Assembly (NCBI RefSeq): GCF_025685625.1
Contig: NZ_JAGSYI010000002.1
Span: 1,054,001 to 1,118,000 of the forward strand
Origin: Acidicapsa acidisoli
Lineage (GTDB): Bacteria; Acidobacteriota; Terriglobia; Terriglobales; Acidobacteriaceae
Direction of reading: 5' to 3'
Length of the DNA: 64,000 nucleotides
Position 1 is the first letter of the stretch. Every line of letters begins with the position of its first letter. Positions 33,530 to 41,813 of the stretch are shown in pieces. The notes below the pieces were generated by a model. That model searched no databases. It was not told where the DNA came from and saw only the letters and a list, made by a program, of their open reading frames with translations. Made by a program: the position numbers and the translations under genes.

Positions 33530-34576
33530 ATGTCCACTGCCCCTTCAGCGACCGCCAAAGCGGGAATCCAGTTGCCCGCTCCGGCAGCGGGATCGAAGTC
33601 GCCGACAATTTTGGAAAAAGCATCCGGACCGGGAAGCGCCTCCGCCGTGCTGCATCCCGCACCGGGCGCCACGGCTACATTCATAGGCGACCTGCGCGAA
33701 CTCTTCAAATTTAAGGTGACGGCGATGGTCCTGGTCACCACCTGGGCCGGTTTCTACCTTGGATCGATGCACTCCGGGATCTCCAGCATCCAACGCGGCC
33801 AATTCGAAACCTTGCTGGAAACCCTTGTCGGCGTGGCACTTGTCTCCGCAGGCGCAAGCGCGCTGAACGAAGCCCTGGAGCGCAAGACCGACGCCAAGAT
33901 GATCCGCACCGCCCAGCGGCCCATCGCGGCCGGACGGATTTCGCTCTTCCAGGGCCTCGCGCTCGGTCTGGGAGCAGTCATTTCCGGTGGTCTGTGGTTG
34001 CAGTACTTCACCAACCAGCTCACCGTGGGCCTGGCGCTGCTGACCGTCTTCCTGTACGTAGCCATCTACACGCCGCTCAAGCAGGTTACGACGCTCGCCA
34101 CATTCCTCGGGGCATTTCCCGGCGCGGCAGGTCCGCTGCTCGGGTGGACAGCCGCGCGCGGCCAGATCGAGTGGCCCGGCATTGCCCTCTTCGCGATCCT
34201 TTTCGTATGGCAGTTTCCGCATTTCATGGCCATCGCCTGGCTCTACCGGCATGACTACGGCCGCGCCGGCATCCGCATGCTCCCGGTTGTGCAGCCGGAC
34301 GGCTTTTCCACCGTGATCGAAGCGCTTTTCTATGCGGTGCTCATGATTCCAGTGAGCCTCGCGCCCTGGTGGCTCGGCATGGCCGGGCTGACCTACGCGA
34401 TCCTGGCCACGGTGCTGGGGCTGGTTTATCTTGGCTACACCATCCGCTTCAGCCGCATTCTGCGCGCCACGACTGAGACGCAAAGCCGCATGTTCGCCCG
34501 CGATCTGTTGAAGGTGAGCGTCCTCTACCTGCCGCTGCTGCTCACCGTCCTGATGCTCGCCGCGACTGTGAAATAG
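33530..34576 (+). CDS. ctaB: Protoheme IX farnesyltransferase (heme O synthase)
   Basis: The 348-residue membrane prenyltransferase has about nine hydrophobic helices and the family motif NEALERKTDAKMIRTAQRPI with the Asp-rich site, plus the second motif WLYRHDYGRAGIRMLPV. It farnesylates heme B to heme O for heme-copper cytochrome oxidases. A Pro/Ala/Ser-rich N-terminal extension of about 45 residues precedes the first helix. The DUF420 (CtaM-like) gene follows 63 bases later, consistent with an oxidase assembly unit. Cytochrome oxidase subunits are not in the window. Confidence 0.93.
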   Translation: MSTAPSATAKAGIQLPAPAAGSKSPTILEKASGPGSASAVLHPAPGATATFIGDLRELFKFKVTAMVLVTTWAGFYLGSMHSGISSIQRGQFETLLETLVGVALVSAGASALNEALERKTDAKMIRTAQRPIAAGRISLFQGLALGLGAVISGGLWLQYFTNQLTVGLALLTVFLYVAIYTPLKQVTTLATFLGAFPGAAGPLLGWTAARGQIEWPGIALFAILFVWQFPHFMAIAWLYRHDYGRAGIRMLPVVQPDGFSTVIEALFYAVLMIPVSLAPWWLGMAGLTYAILATVLGLVYLGYTIRFSRILRATTETQSRMFARDLLKVSVLYLPLLLTVLMLAATVK

Positions 34577-34639
34577 CTCTCATTTTTCCTCATGATTCGC
34601 GAAGAATCGCCAACGACGAACTAACACTGACCTGGAATT

Positions 34640-35209
34640 ATGACGACTCAAACCACAGCCCACAATCGACAAATACCTCCCACAGCCAGTCCCCGGCCGT
34701 ACATCGCAGCGATCGTCGCCATCAGCCTGGTGGCCACGCTGTTCCTCTTCTGGCTGATTTATGTTCATCCGGCAGCGGACGCAGCCAGCGTCGAACTCAC
34801 CTTCCTGCCCGCGCTCAACGCACTGTTCAACGGACTCAGCGCCTCGGCCCTGCTCATCGGCTACACGTTCATCCGGGCGAAGCGAATTCCTGCTCATCGC
34901 GCGGCCATGTTCACGGCCTTTGCGTTTTCGTCTCTTTTCCTGGTCAGCTACATCGTCAATCACGCCTTGCATGGCGAAAGCCACTATCCCGGCCACGGCC
35001 TCATCAAGACCATCTACCTCGGAATCCTGATCAGCCACGTCCTCCTGAGCGTGATCGCGCTGCCTCTGGTTCTGACGACTTTCTTCTTTTCTCTCAGCGG
35101 CAGAATTCCCATGCACCGCAAAATCGCCCGCTGGACCTTCCCAATCTGGTTGTATGTATCGGTGACGGGCGTGGTTGTTTACGCAATGCTGGCCGCGGCG
35201 CGGGCATAA
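34640..35209 (+). CDS. DUF420 membrane protein (CtaM/YozB-like)
   Basis: The 189-residue protein has five predicted membrane segments and conserved His residues (NHALHGESHYPGHG, ISHVLLS, MHRKIARWTFPIWLYVSVTG) typical of DUF420. In Staphylococcus aureus the homologue CtaM is needed for cytochrome aa3 maturation. Position next to heme O synthase supports the same role here; that link is inference from context and family. Confidence 0.85.
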   Translation: MTTQTTAHNRQIPPTASPRPYIAAIVAISLVATLFLFWLIYVHPAADAASVELTFLPALNALFNGLSASALLIGYTFIRAKRIPAHRAAMFTAFAFSSLFLVSYIVNHALHGESHYPGHGLIKTIYLGILISHVLLSVIALPLVLTTFFFSLSGRIPMHRKIARWTFPIWLYVSVTGVVVYAMLAAARA

Positions 35210-35228
35210 GCTGAAGACGAAGGGACGA

Positions 35229-35558
35229 ATGCTCGCAGCCCCGATGGCACCCAAGCGCCAAACAACCGGTCAGGATAACCTTCTACCCGACGACGGCACG
35301 ACCCAGCTACTACGCTGGGGATCGCTCATCATGGCCGTGGGAGTGGTGGCAATCGGCCTCCTGATGACACTGCTCGGCGGCGTCGGTGTCGAAGGGGCGC
35401 GCTCAAACTCCGGCTGGCTGGCGCTGATTACCGGCATGATGTGCCTTCCTTTCGGCTTGATGCTGACCGTCCTGGGCGCGGCAAAGTGGCTGCGCAGGCG
35501 CAGTCTGAAACGCGAACTGGGACGCGATCAGGGACGCAATCCAGGGCGCAACAAATAG
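35229..35558 (+). CDS. Small membrane protein of unknown function
   Basis: I do not recognise this 109-residue protein. Two transmembrane segments (about 34-57 and 65-90) are separated by a Gly-rich loop (GGVGVEGARSNSGW), and the C-terminal tail is strongly basic (RRRSLKRELGRDQGRNPGRNK). ATG 35229 has GAAGGGA about 5 bases upstream. It is 19 bases after the DUF420 gene, so it is likely in the same operon. Confidence 0.6.
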   Translation: MLAAPMAPKRQTTGQDNLLPDDGTTQLLRWGSLIMAVGVVAIGLLMTLLGGVGVEGARSNSGWLALITGMMCLPFGLMLTVLGAAKWLRRRSLKRELGRDQGRNPGRNK

Positions 35559-35657
35559 CAATGCGGCCTTAACTCAACCCCGGCTGGCAGAAGACAGGCG
35601 AATCCTCTGCTATTCTTTTTCCTTACGTCCCGTGATTGGGCAAGTGGAGCGAATTTT

Positions 35658-36137
35658 ATGGCAAAGAGCGTAAACAAAGTAATTCTGTTGGGAAATGTGG
35701 GCAAAGACCCGGATATTAAGGTTCTGCCGAGCGGGCAGCCCGTGGCCAACTTCTCGATTGCGACCAGCGAACGGTTCAAAGACCAGCAGGGCAACTGGCA
35801 AGACCGCACCGAATGGCACAACCTGACCGCCTACGGGAAACTGGCCGAGATTGTGCGTGACTACGTGAAAAAGGGCAACAAGCTTTACGCCGAGGGCCGC
35901 CTGACCACCCGCAGTTGGGACGACAAGGAAAGCGGCAAGAAGGTCTACCGGACCGAGATTGTCGTCGGCGACATCTCGCTGCTCTCAGGCCGCGGTGAGG
36001 AAGGCGGAAGCTCCGGCGGAAGCTATCAGCAGCGCGGCAGCAATTCCAGCAACACATCGAGCTTCGATCAGCGCCCTTCCGGCGGTGACGACTACGCACA
36101 CTCGGCAGAAATCACCGACGACGACATACCCTTCTGA
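35658..36137 (+). CDS. ssb: Single-stranded DNA-binding protein
   Basis: The 159-residue protein has the OB fold (about 1-108: VNKVILLGNVGKDPDI, VANFSIATSERF, TEWHNLTAYGKLAEI, KGNKLYAEGRLTTRSW, YRTEIVV), a Gly/Ser/Gln-rich linker, and the acidic C-terminal tip DDDIPF that recruits replication and repair proteins. Length and tip are normal. SD-like GGAGCGA lies 5 bases before the ATG. It appears to be transcribed alone. Confidence 0.96.
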   Translation: MAKSVNKVILLGNVGKDPDIKVLPSGQPVANFSIATSERFKDQQGNWQDRTEWHNLTAYGKLAEIVRDYVKKGNKLYAEGRLTTRSWDDKESGKKVYRTEIVVGDISLLSGRGEEGGSSGGSYQQRGSNSSNTSSFDQRPSGGDDYAHSAEITDDDIPF

Positions 36138-36149
36138 CCACTTTCGAGG

Positions 36150-36206
36150 CCATGGATGCGCAACTGATGACAGGGCGCATCCATGGAGCTTCATCAATCC
36201 ATGGAT
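36150..36206. repeat. Inverted repeat with a third copy, between ssb and tatA
   Basis: CCATGGATGCGC (36150-36161) and GCGCATCCATGG (36175-36186) pair perfectly around a 13-base loop. A third copy of ATCCATGGATGC follows at about 36197-36208. No T tract is present, so it is not a classical terminator, although it separates two convergent genes. Confidence 0.5.
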
Positions 36207-36240
36207 GCCCGTCCGCAGAAAGCACGGACCACCATCCTCA

Positions 36241-36417
36241 CTAAGCCTTGTTCGTGGGTTGATCCTCTTCGCGAAAGCCTTTAATTCCATCCCGAAATGC
36301 GCGAAACCCTTCGCCGATTCCCTTGCCCAGTTCCGGAATCTTCTTCCCTCCGAAGAAGAGCACGACGATTCCAAGGACTACTGCGAGGTGGGTGGGGGTG
36401 AATAAATTTTCAAGCAT
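36241..36417 (-). CDS. tatA: Sec-independent translocase protein TatA/E
   Basis: The 58-residue protein has the short N-terminal helix (LFTPTHLAVVLGIVVLFFG), the FGGKKIPELGKGIGEG hinge and the amphipathic helix typical of TatA/TatE, with a short acidic tail. It multimerises in the inner membrane to let folded proteins pass. The ATG at 36417 has AAGGAG about 6 bases upstream; longer readings to 36525 lack family similarity. TatB and TatC are not in the window. The Tat-signal bicupin at 37847-39115 nearby is a possible substrate. Confidence 0.92.
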   Translation of the reverse strand: MLENLFTPTHLAVVLGIVVLFFGGKKIPELGKGIGEGFRAFRDGIKGFREEDQPTNKA

Positions 36418-36526
36418 GAGGAGTCTCCTTTCGATGAGGCTCGTTTCAACAATTGGTGAATGCGAGGGCGAAGACTGAATGTATCTGACGATCAGTCGTG
36501 CCTCTCGGATTGATATCGAAGTCAAT

Positions 36527-36925
36527 TCAGTGCAGCAATAGACTGCCCATTAGAGTCGCCAGCACAACACATGTGATGGCGACATAGATGCGGTCACGCT
36601 CCAAAGCAAAGCCGACAATCGAGAACGTCACCCGGATGATCGGGGTGAGCAGGAGCGCTATGATTCCCAATTGCGTTATGGCCAGCCCACGTTCTAGCTG
36701 GGTAACGCCATGAAGTTCGAATGCCTGACGCAGCATCAGACCAGGAAAGGCATAGAGCGAATGAGTGCCCTCAAAAAGATGGAAAGATACAGGCTTTGCA
36801 TCCGGAGCTGTCAGAAATAGGAGTCCGCCAACAATTCCGGTTATGCTCGCTACGAGGACACCGCCGCGCAGGGTAGCCCCGATCAACCGTTGCAATTTCG
36901 TATCAGTCAATACAATAGCGCTCAT
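36527..36925 (-). CDS. DUF1634 family membrane protein
   Basis: The 132-residue protein has three membrane segments (about 16-38, 78-100, 107-131) and matches the DUF1634 family, which is almost always encoded next to TauE/SafE permeases. Its ATG overlaps the TauE stop by ATGA, so the two are translationally coupled and probably form a transport complex. The substrate is unknown. Confidence 0.85.
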   Translation of the reverse strand: MSAIVLTDTKLQRLIGATLRGGVLVASITGIVGGLLFLTAPDAKPVSFHLFEGTHSLYAFPGLMLRQAFELHGVTQLERGLAITQLGIIALLLTPIIRVTFSIVGFALERDRIYVAITCVVLATLMGSLLLH

Positions 36926-37758
36926 AGCCTTCCTCTCAATCCCTGCGTAATCATCTGGACTGCAATCACTACGACAACCACGGCAAAAATGCGGCGTAAT
37001 GTCATTACTGGCATACGAGGCAGGAGCCTTGCTCCAAGCATTGAGCCCCCAAGTACACCGAGCATAACCGGTAGTGCGATGAGCGGATGAATGTATCCGC
37101 GCTTGAGATAAATTGCGGCGCTCGCAACCCCTGTCACACCGATCATTAAGGAACTGGTAGCCGTCGATACTTTGAACGGAATGCCCATGATGCGATCCAT
37201 CGCAATTACCTTAAGAGCTCCCGACCCGATGCCCAGCATTCCGGATAGCACGCCTGCCACGTACATCAGTCCGAAGCCCGACTTTGCGCGTGATACGCGA
37301 TAATCGACTGTTCCCTCTGAGGAATGAAACACGCCGTTGAGCTGAAGCGTCTCGCAGAGAGGGTCCGCCGCCTGATTCCGATTCTGCTGTTTCTTTGCCT
37401 GAATCACCTGCCAGGCTGAGTGAAGGAGTACTGCGCCAAAAAGAATTGCCAGCGCGTTTGTTGGCGTCCTGCTGGCGAGGATTGCCCCACAGATTGCGCC
37501 CGCCGTTGTTGCCATTTCCAGAAACATGCCGATGCGTATGTTGGAGAGGCCGTCCTTCACATATGCCGCAGCCGCACCTGAGGATGTTGCGATAACTGAA
37601 ACCAGACTTGCTCCGATGGCATAGCGAATATCCACACCCAGTAGAAGTGTGAGCGCGGGAGTAACAACGATCCCGCCGCCAAGCCCCGTCAACGCTCCAA
37701 GGAGGCCGGCCGAGATAGAAACAAGAAAGACAATAAGTGTGAATTCATACGCAGTCAT
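36922..37758 (-). CDS. TauE/SafE (TSUP) family permease
   Basis: The 278-residue protein has about eight membrane segments in two halves. Each half starts with the family pattern (SAGLLGALTGLGGGIVVTPAL and SGMLGIGSGALKVIAM). TSUP permeases export sulfite, sulfoacetate or organosulfur and related anions. It is coupled to DUF1634 and lies 88 bases downstream of the bicupin gene on the same strand. Export of an oxalate-derived anion is one speculative possibility. Confidence 0.88.
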   Translation of the reverse strand: MTAYEFTLIVFLVSISAGLLGALTGLGGGIVVTPALTLLLGVDIRYAIGASLVSVIATSSGAAAAYVKDGLSNIRIGMFLEMATTAGAICGAILASRTPTNALAILFGAVLLHSAWQVIQAKKQQNRNQAADPLCETLQLNGVFHSSEGTVDYRVSRAKSGFGLMYVAGVLSGMLGIGSGALKVIAMDRIMGIPFKVSTATSSLMIGVTGVASAAIYLKRGYIHPLIALPVMLGVLGGSMLGARLLPRMPVMTLRRIFAVVVVVIAVQMITQGLRGRL

Positions 37759-37846
37759 TTTTACCTTTCATCACCGCGCGAGTGAAACACGGCGCGGAAT
37801 ACTGGGTTGGAACCAGTCGTCCGCGCCGGCTGGAGATGGAATTGGA

Positions 37847-39115
37847 TTATCCTGCGATGACTGCCTGCTTCTCCGAAGGAATCTTCTTGAGCGTTTCCGC
37901 ATCGAGATTCAAGTGAGAAGTGGCCATTTCCGGCGGCATGCGCCTGATCCAGTTGTTCAAGGAGATATCCAGGAATCGCGGTGCTTTGAACATTTCAAGG
38001 AACACAAGATCTTCTGTGCCAGTGTTCTCGATGTAGTGTCCTGCGACTGCGGGAACAAAGCCCACGTCATTCGCATTAAAGTCCATCGTGCGAGCTCTGC
38101 CTTCCGGCATAACGATGGTCATGCGGCCCTTTCCAGATAGCCAGAACTGCCACTCCGTTGCGTTGGGGTGCCAGTGCAGCTCGCGCATCCCTCCCGGCTT
38201 GAGACGTACCAATCCGGCTGCAACGGTGGTGCTGGCCGGAAAGTTCGACGAATCGACGACACGTACTTCGCCGCCCGCGCTCGTGAATGTAGGGGCCATC
38301 GATCCCATCTTGAATGTGTACTGCTGCGGCGCCTGGACGCGGCTTCCTCCAATTGCGGCCTTGTCTGCGGCCAGCGATTGCGGCAGGTCTGCCGGGAAGA
38401 TATACAGCTGTTCTTTCGGGAGCTTCGCGATATCGCTCGGTGACAGACGCGAATTTTTGGTCAGGATGTCTGGCGGAATGTGGGCAACAAACTCGGAGAG
38501 CAGGAAGGTATTGTCCTCTGAGAAATTCCCTTCATCAAATACCAACAGGAACTGGCAGCCGTCTTTCCCAAGCCCTTGAATCGAATGCGGATATCCGGCC
38601 GGGAAGAACCAAAGATCACCTGGGCCCACGTCATCGATGAACATGGTTCCATCCGGATTCAACACCGAGACGCGTGCAGTTCCATACTCCATAAACGCCC
38701 ACTCGTTGGCTGTATGCCAGTGCAACTCGCGGAAGCTGCCCGAGGTCAGGCGCATGTTTACTCCGGCGAGATCTTTCGAAGTGGGAAGCTCTCTTTGGGT
38801 CACCTGATGTGTCCAACCGCCCTCTTCAACGCGCTTACGAGAAAGGTCAAAAGAGTACCAGACCGGGCCGATCTCGCCGTGGTCTGTCGGTGGAGGTGTA
38901 TTGGTGTGCGGATTCTGTTTGAGCAGTACCCGATTTTCAGGCCCTGGATCGCTCGATGAATTGTCACCCTCTGCTTTGGCCGTGTCATCGCGCTGTTGCG
39001 CATTGGCCGTCAGACCCGCCATTGCAACTGTTGCCAGCGCGGCTGATCCAACTCCCAGGAAACTACGTCTCGACACTCCGTCGAGAAATGGCTTCTCTTC
39101 ATTCTGATCGCTCAT
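37847..39115 (-). CDS. oxdC: Tat-exported bicupin, oxalate decarboxylase-like
   Basis: The 422-residue protein has a Tat signal (VSRRSFLGVGSAALATVAMAG) and two cupin domains. In cupin 1, HWHTANEWAFMEYG and GYPHSIQG supply three His and one Glu for Mn; cupin 2 repeats this (HWHPNATEWQFWLSG, AGHYIENTG). The lid segment FSEDNTF aligns with the SENST lid of Bacillus OxdC, whose Glu162 is the proton donor, so decarboxylase rather than oxidase activity is predicted. The product would be formate and CO2 in the periplasm. SD AAGGAG lies about 10 bases before the ATG. A LysR gene and a dyad lie upstream. Confidence 0.85.
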   Translation of the reverse strand: MSDQNEEKPFLDGVSRRSFLGVGSAALATVAMAGLTANAQQRDDTAKAEGDNSSSDPGPENRVLLKQNPHTNTPPPTDHGEIGPVWYSFDLSRKRVEEGGWTHQVTQRELPTSKDLAGVNMRLTSGSFRELHWHTANEWAFMEYGTARVSVLNPDGTMFIDDVGPGDLWFFPAGYPHSIQGLGKDGCQFLLVFDEGNFSEDNTFLLSEFVAHIPPDILTKNSRLSPSDIAKLPKEQLYIFPADLPQSLAADKAAIGGSRVQAPQQYTFKMGSMAPTFTSAGGEVRVVDSSNFPASTTVAAGLVRLKPGGMRELHWHPNATEWQFWLSGKGRMTIVMPEGRARTMDFNANDVGFVPAVAGHYIENTGTEDLVFLEMFKAPRFLDISLNNWIRRMPPEMATSHLNLDAETLKKIPSEKQAVIAG

Positions 39116-39218
39116 GTCTCTCTACTCCTTGTTTATTACAGTGTTTCGAAGTGCCGTTTAAGGCCGTTGCACTTTCAATTACGATTACAAAAGAGCAGCC
39201 ATAGATTCGTCCAATCGT

Positions 39219-39237
39219 ATTATTCGCATTCAATAAT
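39219..39237. promoter_or_regulatory. LysR-type box upstream of the bicupin
   Basis: ATTATT and AATAAT form a perfect 6-base inverted repeat around CGCATTC, containing T-N11-A as in LysR-family operators. It lies 104 bases upstream of the oxdC start, between it and the adjacent LysR gene. Confidence 0.45.
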
Positions 39238-39297
39238 TAGATTTTGTTATTACAGAAAAAACGCATAGAAGGGCATGGCCAGGAAGAGACGCAGATC

Positions 39298-39346
39298 ATA
39301 ACTTGACTTATCGTTTTTGCATATAACTTAACTAATCGTCTTGCAT
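39298..39346. repeat. Tandem repeat of about 25 bp at the 3' end of lysR
   Basis: Unit 1 (39298-39322) and unit 2 (39323-39346) share ATAACTT-ACT-ATCG followed by a TTGCAT end, with only two substitutions in the first 16 bases. Unit 2 contains the last codons and stop of lysR; unit 1 is just past it. Confidence 0.6.
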
Positions 39347-40218
39347 ACCTTGCGCGCAACAGAGACGAACGATTCGACAAGGGATGAGTTATTGCCTGCT
39401 CGTGTGGCAAGTGCGATCTCGGAATGTTCTGTTGATTTCGACAATGGCTTCATTACGATATTTCTCGACTGAGCACGAACCACGGATTGCGGCAGGATTG
39501 CAATGCCAGCGCCTGCCCCAACCAACGCAATCGCGGTGTACATCTCACCTGTTTCCTGAACAATATTCGGGCTGAAGCCTTCGCGGTTGCATATTTGCAT
39601 AACGGAATCAAAGAAACCAGGCGCCCAGCGCCGGCCATATGCGACAAACGGCTCCTCCCGCAACTGCGCAGCGCGAAGCTGCTTCTCCTTGGCAAGCCGG
39701 TGTTCTTTCGGCAATATCACCACAAATTTCTCTCGATGGATGATGGTGATGCTCAACTGATCATTGGATAGGGGTAATCGTACAAACCCAATATCAAGGG
39801 TCTTCTCAAGCAACCCTTCTACCTGATTGGCAGTCTGTATATTGATCAGATCGAGAGCCACTTCAGGATGTTGTTTCCTGAACTCGATTACGATGCCGGG
39901 AACAATTTCGAGCGCCGCTGAAGAAACAAAGGCAATCTTGAGCCTTCCGAATTCGCCACGAGCTGCCTTTTGTGCACGATCCGCAGCTTGCCTGGCCCGG
40001 GCTAAAGTGGCTCTGGCCTCTTCAAGAAAGATCGTTCCAACATCGGTAAGCTTGACCGTTCGCCGGTTGCGCGCAAGCAGTTGGACGCCGAGTTCTTCCT
40101 CAAGTTTCTGGATCTGGCCAGTGAGTGCCGGTTGAGAGATGTGAAGCTGCACTGCTGCGCGCACAAAGCTCAATTGATCTGCCACGGCGACGAACGATGT
40201 CAGGTGCTTTAGCTCCAC
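39328..40218 (-). CDS. LysR-family transcriptional regulator
   Basis: The 296-residue regulator has an N-terminal winged HTH (ELKHLTSFVAVADQLSFVRAAVQLHISQPALTGQIQKLEEELG) and a LysR substrate-binding domain from about 90. I prefer GTG 40218 (family-like MELKHL start, AAGGAA about 5 bases upstream) over ATG 40254. It lies upstream of oxdC on the same strand, with a dyad in the 212-base gap, so it may activate the bicupin and the TauE/DUF1634 genes. Confidence 0.9.
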   Translation of the reverse strand: MELKHLTSFVAVADQLSFVRAAVQLHISQPALTGQIQKLEEELGVQLLARNRRTVKLTDVGTIFLEEARATLARARQAADRAQKAARGEFGRLKIAFVSSAALEIVPGIVIEFRKQHPEVALDLINIQTANQVEGLLEKTLDIGFVRLPLSNDQLSITIIHREKFVVILPKEHRLAKEKQLRAAQLREEPFVAYGRRWAPGFFDSVMQICNREGFSPNIVQETGEMYTAIALVGAGAGIAILPQSVVRAQSRNIVMKPLSKSTEHSEIALATRAGNNSSLVESFVSVARKVCKTIS

Positions 40219-40326
40219 TGAATTCCTTATCTCGCAGCCCGCTATCCCCATCATAGTATCGGGCCTCAGACTCTGCGATGGTCAGGATCAGAACAGGCCG
40301 TCAGCACTAAAACAATTGCCCGGAAG

Positions 40327-41271
40327 TCAGCGCGAAGTAACCAATGAGGCGGGTTGCGCTCCGGCAGCAATCACAGGCTCACGAACCAGCGCCGCGGCCT
40401 GTTGCAGACTCAACCCGGAGGGCACGGGCGTAAAGCCGCCGCGAACCTCGCTCGTCTCGCGCGCGATGGTTTTGAACAGCATTGCGCGGCCAATCATGTG
40501 AACCTCCAGCCGCTGCGTCTTCCAATCGCCATTGCCGGAAGCGGAACTGCCCGCATTGACGTGGGTTCTCTCTAGCCGGAACCACCCGCCCTTGTACAGA
40601 CGGCCCAGGAATCCATAGCCGAAGTCCACATTCTCCTGCAGCTTGCCATCGAGGCGCACCAGCCGCTTGTGATCCACGCTGATCCAGAGATCGCCAGTCA
40701 TCGCGTGAAAAATGCGCGATTCAATCGAGTGCGCTGGATAGTCGGGATTGGGACGGAAGCGCATGTGATAACACGCGCATTCCGGCATCTGCGGACTCCT
40801 AGCTTCTTCCTCCGCAGGCTCATAGAGAAAGGCATCGGGAAGAAGCGCGAGGATGCGGCCAATGCGATGCTCGTCGTCTGAATATTCTTTGCGATGCTGT
40901 GCCTGCTCGCTCGGCGAAGTCAGCAAATGCTGCAGCCTGCGGTCTTCGTCCTCGCGGGCATCTTCCGAGAGAGGGTGGCCGTTGTTCAACTCCAGCCGTG
41001 CAACCGGACCATCTGGAGTCTCGACCGCTTCCTGCATTTGAGTCTCTTTGCTGGAATGCCGTTCGATCCAATAGCGCCAGTAGCCATGCGTGTCATGATC
41101 GTGAAGCTCGTTATAGACCACCTCGCGAACCAAATAAGCGGAATTCCCGTCCGCCTTCGCTCCCGCACTTCTGACCGCAAATGGGGACTCTCCGCCCGCC
41201 GTGATCGGGGCGAGCGCAAGCCCCAAAACCGCCGTCACACAACAGAATCCGATGAGCTTTCGTATTTTCAC
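40327..41271 (-). CDS. Secreted protein of unknown function
   Basis: I do not recognise this 314-residue protein. It has a signal peptide (about 1-26, KIRKLIGFCCVTAVLGLALAP) and a mature domain rich in charged residues. Distinct stretches include WRYWIERHSSKETQMQEAVETPDGPVARLELNNG, CACYHMRFRPNPDYPA, and DLWISVDHKRLVRLDGKLQENVDFGYGFLGRLYKGG. The end of the protein has a LolA/LolB-like feel of alternating strands, but this is weak. GTG 41271 has GGAG 6 bases upstream. Similar proteins are common in Acidobacteria, from general knowledge. Confidence 0.65.
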   Translation of the reverse strand: MKIRKLIGFCCVTAVLGLALAPITAGGESPFAVRSAGAKADGNSAYLVREVVYNELHDHDTHGYWRYWIERHSSKETQMQEAVETPDGPVARLELNNGHPLSEDAREDEDRRLQHLLTSPSEQAQHRKEYSDDEHRIGRILALLPDAFLYEPAEEEARSPQMPECACYHMRFRPNPDYPAHSIESRIFHAMTGDLWISVDHKRLVRLDGKLQENVDFGYGFLGRLYKGGWFRLERTHVNAGSSASGNGDWKTQRLEVHMIGRAMLFKTIARETSEVRGGFTPVPSGLSLQQAAALVREPVIAAGAQPASLVTSR

Positions 41272-41474
41272 GATTGTCTCCAGTCGAAGTGGTGTTGGTT
41301 GAAGTGGCCTTACGTTTATTAGACTGCTGCAAATCAAGTAAAGGGTGTACGAAGCGGATGTGAATTGACAGAGAAAACCGGTACAAAGCCCAACAAAAGC
41401 CAAATCGGAGTTAATCGCGCGCCCTTCTGTCCCAATTTGGGCAGAAAATAGCCTTGAATTGATACACTGGCGGC

Positions 41475-41783
41475 ATGATGGACGAAGTGGAATTTCGCAA
41501 GGCGGCCGATGCGGCCATTGAAGAACTCAAACAGGAACTCTACGCCTCCGAAGACGACGGCAACTTTGAAGTAGAAGAGCAGGCCGGCGCGCTTTATGTA
41601 ATCTTCGAGGAACCCGAAGGCAAATTCGTGATCACACCTAATACTCCAGTGCAACAGATCTGGATCTCCGCCCGCAGCACCAGCTTCAAGCTGGATCTCA
41701 CCACCGAAGGCTTTGTCCTGTCCAAGACGGGCGAGAAACTCGGCCCGCTGGTGAAGCGCCTGATTGAAGAGCACACTGCCTGA
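41475..41783 (+). CDS. cyaY: Frataxin/CyaY-like iron-binding protein
   Basis: The 102-residue protein follows the frataxin pattern: acidic helix 1 (MDEVEFRKAADAAIEELKQELY), the beta sheet with YVIFEEPEGKFVITPNTPVQQIWIS, then FKLDLTTEGFVLSKTGEKLGPLVKRLIEE. The Trp in QQIWIS and the acidic ridge in helix 1 fit iron binding. CyaY supports or inhibits Fe-S cluster assembly by IscS/IscU. It is a little shorter in its C-terminus than E. coli CyaY (106). The next gene is only 30 bases away. Confidence 0.8.
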   Translation: MMDEVEFRKAADAAIEELKQELYASEDDGNFEVEEQAGALYVIFEEPEGKFVITPNTPVQQIWISARSTSFKLDLTTEGFVLSKTGEKLGPLVKRLIEEHTA

Positions 41784-41813
41784 TCTCGCCCCATTCAGCC
41801 AATACCCCATCCG

